Shown here piece by piece: positions 17,773-25,261 of a stretch of DNA of 63,099 nucleotides. Made by a program: the position numbers and the translations under genes. The notes beneath the pieces are model-generated. The model did not search any database. It had not been told where the DNA came from and saw only the letters and a list, made by a program, of their open reading frames with translations. The stretch spans positions 1 through 63,099 of the forward strand of contig RHLJ01000008.1 in the NCBI GenBank assembly GCA_003712055.1, written 5' to 3'. Every line of letters starts with the position of its first letter. Positions within the stretch are counted from its first letter, which is position 1. The DNA comes from Balneola sp. (GTDB lineage Bacteria; Bacteroidota; Rhodothermia; Balneolales; Balneolaceae).

Positions 17773-17799
17773 ATCTTTATTTAGATTATTTTTAAATAA
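17773..17799 (+). promoter_or_regulatory. Putative iron-responsive operator/promoter of feo operon
   Basis: TATCTTTA at 17773-17780 resembles the Bacteroidota -7 box. Overlapping it, TTATTTA (17777-17783) and TAAATAA (17793-17799) form an inverted repeat with a 9-bp centre, 2 bp before the first feoA start. The AT-rich palindrome is compatible with a DtxR-like or Fur-like box, but matches no consensus exactly. Confidence 0.35.
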
Positions 17800-17801
17800 C
17801 T

Positions 17802-18023
17802 ATGATACATCCATTAAGTATTGGGAAAGAAGGTGACGAAGTCGTGGTTAAATGCTTCGATTGCCATTGTGACGATGTTTGTCGTTTGAATGAATTGGGA
17901 TGTATTGAAGGGGCAAAAGGAACGATTATTTCCAATCAGAAAAATATCATCCTGCAAGTTGGTGAAGCCCGGTTAGCGATAGCTGCCACACTTGCGAAAT
18001 CCATATTAGTCAGCCCGCAATAA
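17802..18023 (+). CDS. feoA: FeoA-domain protein (first copy)
   Basis: 73 residues, SH3-like FeoA domain that binds and modulates FeoB on the cytoplasmic side. The core is recognisable in CRLNELGCIEGAKGTI and the terminal KSILVSP. Unlike the second copy it has a cysteine-rich patch (CFDCHCDDVC, ~25-34), which might bind a metal or Fe-S cluster. Separated from the second feoA by 3 bp. Confidence 0.85.
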   Translation: MIHPLSIGKEGDEVVVKCFDCHCDDVCRLNELGCIEGAKGTIISNQKNIILQVGEARLAIAATLAKSILVSPQ

Positions 18024-18026
18024 CAC

Positions 18027-18257
18027 ATGGGTTTCTTACTTTCTGAAATAAAAAAAGCAGGCACATTTAGGGTTTCGTCTATTCATGGCTCGGAAGCTAC
18101 AAGAATTTTGGAAATGGGTATTACCCCTGGTACTTCTCTGCAAGTGGTCCGAAAAGCGCCAACCGGCTTTCCTATAGAAATAAAGGTAAGAGGTTACTTA
18201 CTAACATTGAGAGAGGCAGAGGCCGCTTCCATTCAATTAGAAGGAGAGGATGAGTAG
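18027..18257 (+). CDS. feoA: FeoA-domain protein (second copy)
   Basis: 76 residues. FeoA signature ATRILEMGITPGTSLQVV, then PIEIKVRGYLLTLREAEA. No cysteines, unlike its neighbour, so the pair has diverged. Overlaps feoB by 8 bp, consistent with tight coupling of expression. Confidence 0.9.
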   Translation: MGFLLSEIKKAGTFRVSSIHGSEATRILEMGITPGTSLQVVRKAPTGFPIEIKVRGYLLTLREAEAASIQLEGEDE

Positions 18258-20379
18258 TGAGCCGTTAACGATAGCATTAGTAGGAAATCCGAATACCGGA
18301 AAATCCACGATCTTTAATGCTCTGACTGGGTTAAGGCAGAAAATTGCTAATTATCCCGGTATAACGGTAGAACGAAAAGCAGGCACTACCATTATCGGAG
18401 GGGTACTACACAAAGTTATTGATCTTCCAGGTGCATATAGCCTCAACTATAAAAAACTGGATGAGAAGATTGCTTATGAAACCCTGGTTGGTACCTATGA
18501 GCATGAAGAAGTACCTGACCTAGTACTCATCATAGTTGATTCAAGTAATTTAGATAGAAATCTATACCTGGCTTCTCAGGTTATGGATTTGAATCTGCCA
18601 GTATTGATCGTTCTGAATATGAGCGATGTGGCAAGCCAAAAAGGTATTTCAGTTAATGCTGAGGCTATTTCAAAAACAATGAAAGTGCCTGCCATCTCCA
18701 TTTCTGCTAAAGATAAAGGTGGTATTGAAGAGCTTAAGAAAGCAATAGAAGCTCATGATCTTTCAGCTCCTGATCCTTTACTTTGGAAACCAGATTCCTC
18801 TCTGCAAGAATCAATGGACCTCATTATAAAAGAATGGATTGAGCCACATACTAATATCCCCAAAAGGGCCCAACACATTGAGGCACTTAGGTTAATTAGT
18901 GAAGGAGAATTTATTGGAGCTTTCTATGAATTTGAAGAAGTAGAAACTGGGAAAAAAACAATTACCAAAGCCCGTGGCCTTATTGAACAGGAGGGGGGAA
19001 ATCCTATGGCTTTGGAGGTGTTGAAGCGCTATGATTTTGTAGGTGAAGCAACTTCTGGAGCAGCAATTCAAGGAGACAATGGAAAGAAATCAATCACCGA
19101 TTCTATAGATGCGGTGGTTACTCATAAAGTGGCGGGCCCTGCAATTTTCGCGCTAATTCTGCTTTTCATGTTCCAGGCTATTTTCTCCTGGGCTACTCCA
19201 TTTATGGACATGATTGATCTCCTATTTGTTGAAGGGGGAAACTGGGTCGCTAATACCCTTCCTGATGGTATGCTAAATGACTTGTTGGTAGATGGAGTAA
19301 TTGCCGGACTTGGAGGAGTGGTCATATTCCTGCCTCAAATCCTGTTCCTGTTTTTCTTTATTTATGTATTGGAAGGAACGGGATATATGGCCAGAGCCGC
19401 GTTTGTTATGGACGGGTTTATGACGAAAGTAGGTTTGCATGGACGTTCTGTAGTTCCACTAATGTCGGGCTTTGCATGTGCTATCCCAGGCATTATGGCC
19501 ACGCGCACTATTGAAAATTGGAGAGACAGGATCATCACCATTATGGTGCTTCCATTTATGGCATGTTCGGCCCGCCTGCCTGTATATGCGTTATTGATTG
19601 CAGCTTTTGTTCCATCTACTACCATCCTTGGAGTATTTACCTTACAAGGGGTAACCTTTTTTGGTCTATACATTTTTGGAATTGTAATGGCAGTATTGGC
19701 TGCTGCTATAATGAAGAAAATCTTTCCTTCAGGCCAGCAAACTCCGTTTATTATGGAGCTTCCGGAATATAAAATGCCCAAGTGGTCGGTGGTATTCCAA
19801 AACACTATAGAGCGAGGTAAAATATTTATCACAGAAGCTGGGAAAATAATTGTGGCGATTTCTATTGTACTATGGTTTGCAGCTTCCTTTCCTCATGTAA
19901 ACCCTGAAAGCTATGAACCATGTCATCCCGATTCTGAAACTTGTGAATCCATTGAGTCTTATCAACTAAGGCATAGTTTTGCTGGTAAATTCGGAAAGAT
20001 TATAGAGCCAACTATTGAGCCTCTAGGCTTTGACTGGAAAATAGGTATCGGTCTACTAACTTCCTTTGCTGCTCGTGAGGTAATGGTAGGGACTCTGAAT
20101 ACTATCTATAGTATCGAAGAGGAAGATGGCGAAAATGCTACTCTCAAAGAAAAGCTCATCAATGATATAAACCCCGAGACCGGAGAAAGAGTCTATTCAC
20201 TGGCAACTGCTTTATCTCTCATGATTTTCTTTGCACTTGCTATGCAATGTATGAGTACTATTGCTATTGTGAGGCGGGAAACCAACTCATGGAAATGGCC
20301 TACAGCCATGTTCGTATATATGAGTGTACTGGCTTATGTATGCTCATTGATCACCTTCCAAATTGCTAGTAACTTATAG
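18250..20379 (+). CDS. feoB: Ferrous iron transporter FeoB
   Basis: 709 residues. N-terminal G domain: G1 GNPNTGKST (12-20), G3 DLPG (~58-61), G4 NMSD (~122-125); then a GDI-like helical region and a membrane domain with about ten segments from ~290 on, including the conserved GMSGFACAIPGIMATR-type motif (here PLMSGFACAIPG) and the second gate AAREVMVGTLNTIYS. Imports Fe2+ through the inner membrane. Full length. Followed 1 bp later by a small Cys-rich membrane protein gene. Confidence 0.96.
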   Translation: MSSEPLTIALVGNPNTGKSTIFNALTGLRQKIANYPGITVERKAGTTIIGGVLHKVIDLPGAYSLNYKKLDEKIAYETLVGTYEHEEVPDLVLIIVDSSNLDRNLYLASQVMDLNLPVLIVLNMSDVASQKGISVNAEAISKTMKVPAISISAKDKGGIEELKKAIEAHDLSAPDPLLWKPDSSLQESMDLIIKEWIEPHTNIPKRAQHIEALRLISEGEFIGAFYEFEEVETGKKTITKARGLIEQEGGNPMALEVLKRYDFVGEATSGAAIQGDNGKKSITDSIDAVVTHKVAGPAIFALILLFMFQAIFSWATPFMDMIDLLFVEGGNWVANTLPDGMLNDLLVDGVIAGLGGVVIFLPQILFLFFFIYVLEGTGYMARAAFVMDGFMTKVGLHGRSVVPLMSGFACAIPGIMATRTIENWRDRIITIMVLPFMACSARLPVYALLIAAFVPSTTILGVFTLQGVTFFGLYIFGIVMAVLAAAIMKKIFPSGQQTPFIMELPEYKMPKWSVVFQNTIERGKIFITEAGKIIVAISIVLWFAASFPHVNPESYEPCHPDSETCESIESYQLRHSFAGKFGKIIEPTIEPLGFDWKIGIGLLTSFAAREVMVGTLNTIYSIEEEDGENATLKEKLINDINPETGERVYSLATALSLMIFFALAMQCMSTIAIVRRETNSWKWPTAMFVYMSVLAYVCSLITFQIASNL

Positions 20380-20380
20380 C

Positions 20381-20515
20381 ATGGATCTACAAACCATTAT
20401 AGCAGTATTGCTTCTTATAATAGGAGCGGGTTACCTGGTAGCCCGGTTTGTGGTTAAACCTTTCCGGAAAGCATCAGCCAAGCATGATTGTGGTCCGGAT
20501 TGTAATTGTTCCTAA
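20381..20515 (+). CDS. FeoB-associated Cys-rich small membrane protein
   Basis: 44 residues, starting with ATG 1 bp after the feoB stop and ending TAA at 20513-20515. One transmembrane segment (residues ~4-22, QTIIAVLLLIIGAGYLVAR), a basic stretch (KPFRKASAKH), then DCGPDCNCS with three cysteines. This is the layout of the FeoB-associated Cys-rich membrane proteins that accompany FeoB in many bacteria lacking FeoC. Probably a membrane-anchored metal- or FeoB-binding accessory. It was found by reading the gap between feoB and pyrF. Confidence 0.8.
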   Translation: MDLQTIIAVLLLIIGAGYLVARFVVKPFRKASAKHDCGPDCNCS

Positions 20516-20520
20516 CACCA

Positions 20521-21360
20521 ATGACCTATTTAGAAAAGCTGAAAACAGCCGTCAAATCGTCAAACTCTACACTATGTGTAGGGCTTGATCCGAATTTGGA
20601 CAGGCTACCCAGAGCCGTGTTGGAAAAATTTTCCTCACCGGAAGAACAGGTGAGTTTTTTTTGCAAGATGGTTATTGATTACACCGCTGAACATGCTGCA
20701 GCCTTCAAGCCAAACCTGGCTTTTTTTGAATCTTTGGGAGCTAATGGGTTGGCCGTTTTCCAGGATGTTGTAAATCACATCCCAAAGGATAGAATTGTTA
20801 TCGCCGATGCGAAGCGTGGAGATATAAGCACTACTGCTGAACATTATAAAAAAGCATTCTACGAGCAATTCAATATCGATGCTATCACTTTGAATCCGCT
20901 TATGGGGTTTGAGACCTTGAATGCTTTTGCCAACAACGAAGAGAAAGCAATTTATATACTAACTCTTACTTCAAATCCGGGCGCGAATGACTTTCTGAAA
21001 AAGCCTTTCGAAGGCTTTAATACAATGGCTGAATATATAGCTCATGAGGTTTTTGAGTTATCAGTAACAGTAGAATCACACCTTGGGATGGTAGTAGGTG
21101 CTACACAAGCTGAAGAGGCCGAACCTGTAATCAAACAACATGGTACTGCTAGTTTATTGATCCCGGGAATTGGTGCACAGGGTGGTTCAATCGAGGATCT
21201 GGCAAGAGTATTAGAAACACATGAAGGTATCCCACTGATAAACTCAAGCAGAGGTGTAATTTATGCTGGTGCTGATCAGGAAAATTGGGTGGAATATGTA
21301 GCTAGAAGCGCCAGTGATACAAAAGATAAACTCGATATCATAACCAGGCATTATGTCTAA
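20521..21360 (+). CDS. pyrF: Orotidine 5'-phosphate decarboxylase
   Basis: 279 residues from the ATG at 20521, 5 bp after the Cys-rich gene; a TTG 15 bp earlier would overlap that gene and is not needed. Catalyses the last step of UMP synthesis. Of the longer, type-2 class: CVGLDPNLDRLP at the N-terminus, FKPNLAFFES, and the catalytic IADAKRGDI (Lys-x-x-Asp). Phosphate loop IPGIGAQGG and NSSRGV near the end. Its last codons overlap rnhA by 8 bp. Confidence 0.95.
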   Translation: MTYLEKLKTAVKSSNSTLCVGLDPNLDRLPRAVLEKFSSPEEQVSFFCKMVIDYTAEHAAAFKPNLAFFESLGANGLAVFQDVVNHIPKDRIVIADAKRGDISTTAEHYKKAFYEQFNIDAITLNPLMGFETLNAFANNEEKAIYILTLTSNPGANDFLKKPFEGFNTMAEYIAHEVFELSVTVESHLGMVVGATQAEEAEPVIKQHGTASLLIPGIGAQGGSIEDLARVLETHEGIPLINSSRGVIYAGADQENWVEYVARSASDTKDKLDIITRHYV

Positions 21361-21796
21361 ATTTCCTGTTGTTGATGTATATACCGATGGGGCATGCAGC
21401 GGTAACCCAGGTCCGGGGGGATGGGGAGCTATCCTGATTTATAAAGGAAAGGAAAAAGAGATCTCGGGTGGAGAGGCCAATACCACCAATAACCGAATGG
21501 AGATGAAAGCGGTTATAGAAGCATTGAAGGCAATGAAAAAGCCATGTCATGTTAAAATCCATAGCGATAGTGCACTCATCATAAACGCAATGACAAAAGG
21601 TTGGATTGAAAACTGGCAAAAGAAGGGATGGAAGAAAGCAGATAAGAAGCCCGTGGAGAATAGAGAGCTATGGGAGGAGATGCTTAAAGCGATGAATGGG
21701 CATACTGTTGAATGGATAAAAGTAAAAGCTCATGTGGGCATTGAACTAAATGAGCGCGTAGATCAACTGGCTGTAGCCGAGAGCAAGAAGTTCTGA
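21353..21796 (+). CDS. rnhA: Ribonuclease HI
   Basis: 147 residues. Degrades RNA in RNA-DNA hybrids. Active-site carboxylates: D10 in VYTDGACSGNPGPGGWG, E48 in NNRMEMKAV, D70 in IHSDSALI, and the late Asp in LNERVDQLA. The basic KKGWKKADKKPVEN handle is present. Ends the feo-pyrF-rnhA run; a hairpin made of the heptamer sequence follows. Confidence 0.97.
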   Translation: MSKFPVVDVYTDGACSGNPGPGGWGAILIYKGKEKEISGGEANTTNNRMEMKAVIEALKAMKKPCHVKIHSDSALIINAMTKGWIENWQKKGWKKADKKPVENRELWEEMLKAMNGHTVEWIKVKAHVGIELNERVDQLAVAESKKF

Positions 21797-21820
21797 ATAA
21801 AAAAGAACATCGAACAGGTA

Positions 21821-21884
21821 AACAATAGAACATTGAACTTCGAACGTTCAACGTTGTGTGTTTAATGTTCAATGTTCCATTGTT
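21821..21884. terminator. Inverted repeat built from the GAACATT heptamer between convergent genes
   Basis: AACAATAGAACATTGAA (21821-21837) pairs with TTCAATGTTCCATTGTT (21868-21884) with one mismatch in 17 bp, 30-bp loop. It sits between the rnhA stop and the convergent ATPase 2 stop, where a bidirectional 3' hairpin would be useful, but there is no clean T run on either strand. The arms share the heptamer of the two tandem tracts. Confidence 0.5.
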
Positions 21885-22570
21885 CAACTACTTAGATAAG
21901 GGAAATTCTCAACCAGCATTCCATCTTGCATATTGATGATCCTGCTACCATAAGATGCCATTTTCTCGGAATGGGTCACCTGAACAATGGTTACACCATC
22001 TTCCTGGTTTAGTTTTTGGAAAATTTCCATGATTTCTGCTGCCTGGTCCGAATGCAGGTTACCGGTCGGTTCATCCGCAAGGATTAATTTAGGACTTCCG
22101 ATAAGTGCTCTTGCAACTCCAACTAATTGTTGTTGACCCCCTGAAAGTTGATTAGGGAAAAGGTCTTTTTTCGCAACGATATTAAATCGATCGAGCATTT
22201 CAGCTACCATCCCTTTTCTTTCGCTCCCCTTTACTTTTCTATAGAGCAAAGGCATTTCAATATTCTCATACACTGTCAATTCATCAATGAGGTGGTAAGC
22301 CTGAAATACAAAGCCAATATGGCTTTTATGATATTCTGATTTTTTCTTTTCAGAGAGATTGTGAACAGGTTCATCAAAGAAGTGGTATTCCCCGCTATTC
22401 GCATCATCCAGAAAACCCAGGATATTCAAAAGGGTAGATTTTCCCGCTCCGCTAGGTCCCATGATGGAGGCGAATTCACCTTCCTTTAATTCCAGATTAA
22501 TATCCTTTAGGATAAAAGTGCGCTGGAACTTCTTCTCCAGGTATTTATCAATGTTGGTTAATTTGATCAT
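21884..22570 (-). CDS. ABC transporter ATP-binding protein 2 (MacB/LolD type)
   Basis: 228 residues, complete nucleotide-binding domain: Walker A GPSGAGKST, Q-loop VFQAYHLIDELT, signature LSGGQQQLVGVARAL, Walker [12 protein letters not shown]-loop VTHSEKMA. It supplies ATP hydrolysis to FtsX/MacB-type permeases. The signature departs from the usual [14 protein letters not shown] (Arg to Leu, Ala-Ile to Gly-Val), unlike ATPase 1 at the other end of the array. Last gene of transcription unit IV, 6 bp after the relic permease. All key residues are intact, so it is probably active. Confidence 0.93.
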   Translation of the reverse strand: MIKLTNIDKYLEKKFQRTFILKDINLELKEGEFASIMGPSGAGKSTLLNILGFLDDANSGEYHFFDEPVHNLSEKKKSEYHKSHIGFVFQAYHLIDELTVYENIEMPLLYRKVKGSERKGMVAEMLDRFNIVAKKDLFPNQLSGGQQQLVGVARALIGSPKLILADEPTGNLHSDQAAEIMEIFQKLNQEDGVTIVQVTHSEKMASYGSRIINMQDGMLVENFPYLSS

Positions 22571-22576
22571 AAATTT

Positions 22577-22774
22577 TTATTCGGTTTTTAAGCTTTCAAC
22601 AGGATTAGCAAGTGATGCTTTAATGGACTGCCAACTCACAGTGAGCAAAGCTATGGAAATTGCAAATACCCCGGAAAGTATAAAAATACCTGCCTCGAGT
22701 TCAATTCGATATGCAAACTCAGAGATCTGTCCGTTCCAAGGAAACCATGCTATTTTGAAATAATTCCTAAACAT
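22577..22774 (-). pseudogene. In-frame internally deleted permease relic (65 residues)
   Basis: The first ten residues (MFRNYFKIAW) are the standard start of the array permeases, and the remaining 55 (SEFAYRIEL...ISIALLTVSWQ...ANPVESLKTE) are their standard end with the last transmembrane helix. About 740 central residues are missing while the frame is kept. The junction falls at an Ala-Trp codon pair that occurs in full-length members both near the start (KIAW) and near the end (VAWY), so deletion between GCNTGG microhomologies is a likely mechanism. A good ribosome site (AGCAGGA) precedes the ATG, and the stop is intact, so a one-helix peptide may still be made. Remnant of an eleventh permease. 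Confidence 0.85.
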
Positions 22775-22797
22775 TGATTCCTGCTTTGAGTTTATTT

Positions 22798-25233
22798 CTA
22801 TTCACTTCTAAGATTAGATACAGGGTCATGTAAGGCGGCTTTTATAGATTGGTAACTTACCGTTAGAACTGAAATGGTAAGAGCTACTACTCCAGATAGC
22901 ACAAATACCCATCCACTTATTTCAATTCGATAAGCAAATTCTTTCAACCAATTATTCATTACGTACCAAGCCACTGGACTGGCAACAAAAATGGAGAATA
23001 GTACAAGCTTGGCAAAACTAGAAGTTAGCATTAGCGTTATTCCAGATGTAGTAGCTCCAAGAACTTTACGGATGCCAATTTCTTTTTGACGCTGAACAGC
23101 TATCAACCCGGCAAGACCGAAGAGCCCGAGACAAGAAATTAATATGGCCAGATAGGAACTATAGCTTACTATTCTTAGCCATCGGTCTTGTTCTATGTAA
23201 AGGTTGTTCATGTCGTCATCCAGGAAGCTATATTCAAAGGGGATTTCATTCGTAATAGAAGCCCATGTCTCTTCCAGGTCGGCAATTGTTTCTCGAACCT
23301 GTTCCGGACGAAGTCTTACCATCAGGTTACGAATTGGATCTCTTGGATTCATATAAATAATAACAGGAGCAATTTCATTCTCAAGAGATTGGTAATTGAA
23401 ATCCTCAACAACACCTATAATAGTCGGATTAACCATCCATCCCCAATCAATAGGAAATGATTGGCCTATAACAGAATTATCCAGTCCATGGGTATCCAAA
23501 AAAGTGTGGTTTACAATGATACTCTGAGTTGAGTCTGAAGACAATCTAACATCAAAATCACGGCCAGCTGTAAGATTCATTTCCATGGTTTCAATGTAAT
23601 TTGGAGCTACTCTAAATACAGCAGCCTGATGAACTTCATCATTATAACGATATCCTCTCCTCCAAAGTCCACTGGCAAAAGAGATGTTCGCACCTGAAAT
23701 GCTGACAATACTGGAAGTATTCCTGTATTCATTCTGATAAATGTCCAGTACCCTCTCTCCATCAAGCCCGTCTGTAGGAATTACCACTAATTGTTCCTCA
23801 GTAAAACCAAGATTTCTTTCCTGCATAAATTTTAATTGATTAGTCATAATCAATGTGGCGGTCAAAAAGAATATGGTAAGTCCGAACTGTATTACAATTA
23901 AGCCTTTTGTAAAACTATTAGCTCCTTTAGTGCTTATTCGTTGCTTTAAAGAATCTATCGGAGCAAAATTGGCCAGAACTAGAGATGGGTAACTGCCAGC
24001 AATAAGCCCTGTAAAAAGGAATAATAGAACAAGACCAACTATGATAGTTGGATGTAAGAATAAATCGCCTAACTGAAGGCTTTTATCCGAAAGTTCATTA
24101 AAAATGGGTAGGATAAGGTCCACAAAAACTATCCCGGCTATAAAGGCCAGGAAGGTGATTACAAATGCTTCTCCCCAAAATTGAGTCATTAATTGGGAGC
24201 GATGCGCACCTATTACTTTTCGAAGCCCAACTTCTTTGACTCGTTTCGCTGACCGGCCAATAGCAAGTATCATGAAATTAAAGCAGGCTATAAGTAATAC
24301 GGCTAGTGCTATTCCTCCAAAAATAAATGAATATTGAGGATCACTGGTAGCTTGAAAAGCTCCCGGAATGGCTGGATTTAAATGGATATCAAGCAGGGGT
24401 TGGAGATTGTAATACGAAGGAATTTCATTGGCACCAAGATCGCCTCTTTCTCGCATTGTGTTGAACATCGGACCCATATACTTTTCCATGAACTCAGGAA
24501 GTTTTGGCGAGAGAGACTCTGGGTTCGCATTGTCAAAAAGCTTAACAAAGGTTACGGCCCTTGTTCCAAACCAATTATCTTGCATAGATGCATAGCGTTC
24601 ATAGTTATCAAAAATAGTTTGAATAGGCAGTAAAAGGGTAAACTGAATAGAAGAATTACCAGGAATATTTTTAAGCACTCCGCTTATTGAAAAGCTCTGA
24701 TACTCTTCAGCAACACGGATTGAGAGAGTCTCACCAACTACATCAGTTTTATTGAAATACTTCTGAGCAACTTCTTCAGAAATTACTATAGAGGTAGGGT
24801 TTTCAAGTGCAGAGGCAGCATTCCCATATAGTAAAGGAAAAGTAAACATTGTAAGTGTGGCAGGATCAGCAAATGCAAATCCTGCTTCTTCTATTAGCTC
24901 ACCATCATCTGTTCTGATAACAAAACTTCCAAAAGGAATAATTCGTGCAAATTCCTCTACCTCAGGAAAGTCATCCTTCATTGCCTGACCTAAAGGAAGG
25001 GGGGTAAATTGACTTACTGTGAAAGGTGTATTTTCTAAGATTGGCTGACGGTATACTTGGTATATATCAGCTTTGTCCTCGTGAAAGTGATCATATCTGA
25101 TTTCGTCAGAAATAAATAAAATGACTAATACAGAGAATGCTATTCCTGAAGCAAGCCCAAATACATTTATAAAGCTATAGAGTTTTTGCTTCGATAAATT
25201 TCGCAAGGCTATTTTAAAGTAATTGTAGAACAT
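22798..25233 (-). CDS. FtsX/MacB-type ABC permease A
   Basis: 811 residues; it shows the plan shared by the array. TM1 ~20-42, first periplasmic MacB-like core domain ~45-295, TM2 ~301-325, coupling motif KEVGLRKVIGA 333-343, TM3 ~356-378, TM4 ~398-420, TM5 ~444-464, second periplasmic domain ~470-685, TM6 ~692-714, second coupling motif KEIGIRKVLGA 717-727, TM7 ~740-762, TM8 ~774-796, ending DPVSNLRSE. Two permease halves are thus fused in one chain, so a single protein could pair with an ATPase dimer. In family members these move lipids, lipoproteins, peptides or drugs from the periplasmic side using mechanical coupling. Unit IV, 28 bp after permease B. Substrate unknown. Confidence 0.92.
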   Translation of the reverse strand: MFYNYFKIALRNLSKQKLYSFINVFGLASGIAFSVLVILFISDEIRYDHFHEDKADIYQVYRQPILENTPFTVSQFTPLPLGQAMKDDFPEVEEFARIIPFGSFVIRTDDGELIEEAGFAFADPATLTMFTFPLLYGNAASALENPTSIVISEEVAQKYFNKTDVVGETLSIRVAEEYQSFSISGVLKNIPGNSSIQFTLLLPIQTIFDNYERYASMQDNWFGTRAVTFVKLFDNANPESLSPKLPEFMEKYMGPMFNTMRERGDLGANEIPSYYNLQPLLDIHLNPAIPGAFQATSDPQYSFIFGGIALAVLLIACFNFMILAIGRSAKRVKEVGLRKVIGAHRSQLMTQFWGEAFVITFLAFIAGIVFVDLILPIFNELSDKSLQLGDLFLHPTIIVGLVLLFLFTGLIAGSYPSLVLANFAPIDSLKQRISTKGANSFTKGLIVIQFGLTIFFLTATLIMTNQLKFMQERNLGFTEEQLVVIPTDGLDGERVLDIYQNEYRNTSSIVSISGANISFASGLWRRGYRYNDEVHQAAVFRVAPNYIETMEMNLTAGRDFDVRLSSDSTQSIIVNHTFLDTHGLDNSVIGQSFPIDWGWMVNPTIIGVVEDFNYQSLENEIAPVIIYMNPRDPIRNLMVRLRPEQVRETIADLEETWASITNEIPFEYSFLDDDMNNLYIEQDRWLRIVSYSSYLAILISCLGLFGLAGLIAVQRQKEIGIRKVLGATTSGITLMLTSSFAKLVLFSIFVASPVAWYVMNNWLKEFAYRIEISGWVFVLSGVVALTISVLTVSYQSIKAALHDPVSNLRSE

Positions 25234-25261
25234 GTTTATAGATGTATAGAATTAATAGTCA

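Noticed and set aside
20506-20520. TTG start for pyrF
   Set aside because: It would overlap the Cys-rich small gene and add five residues with no family counterpart; the ATG at 20521 is better.
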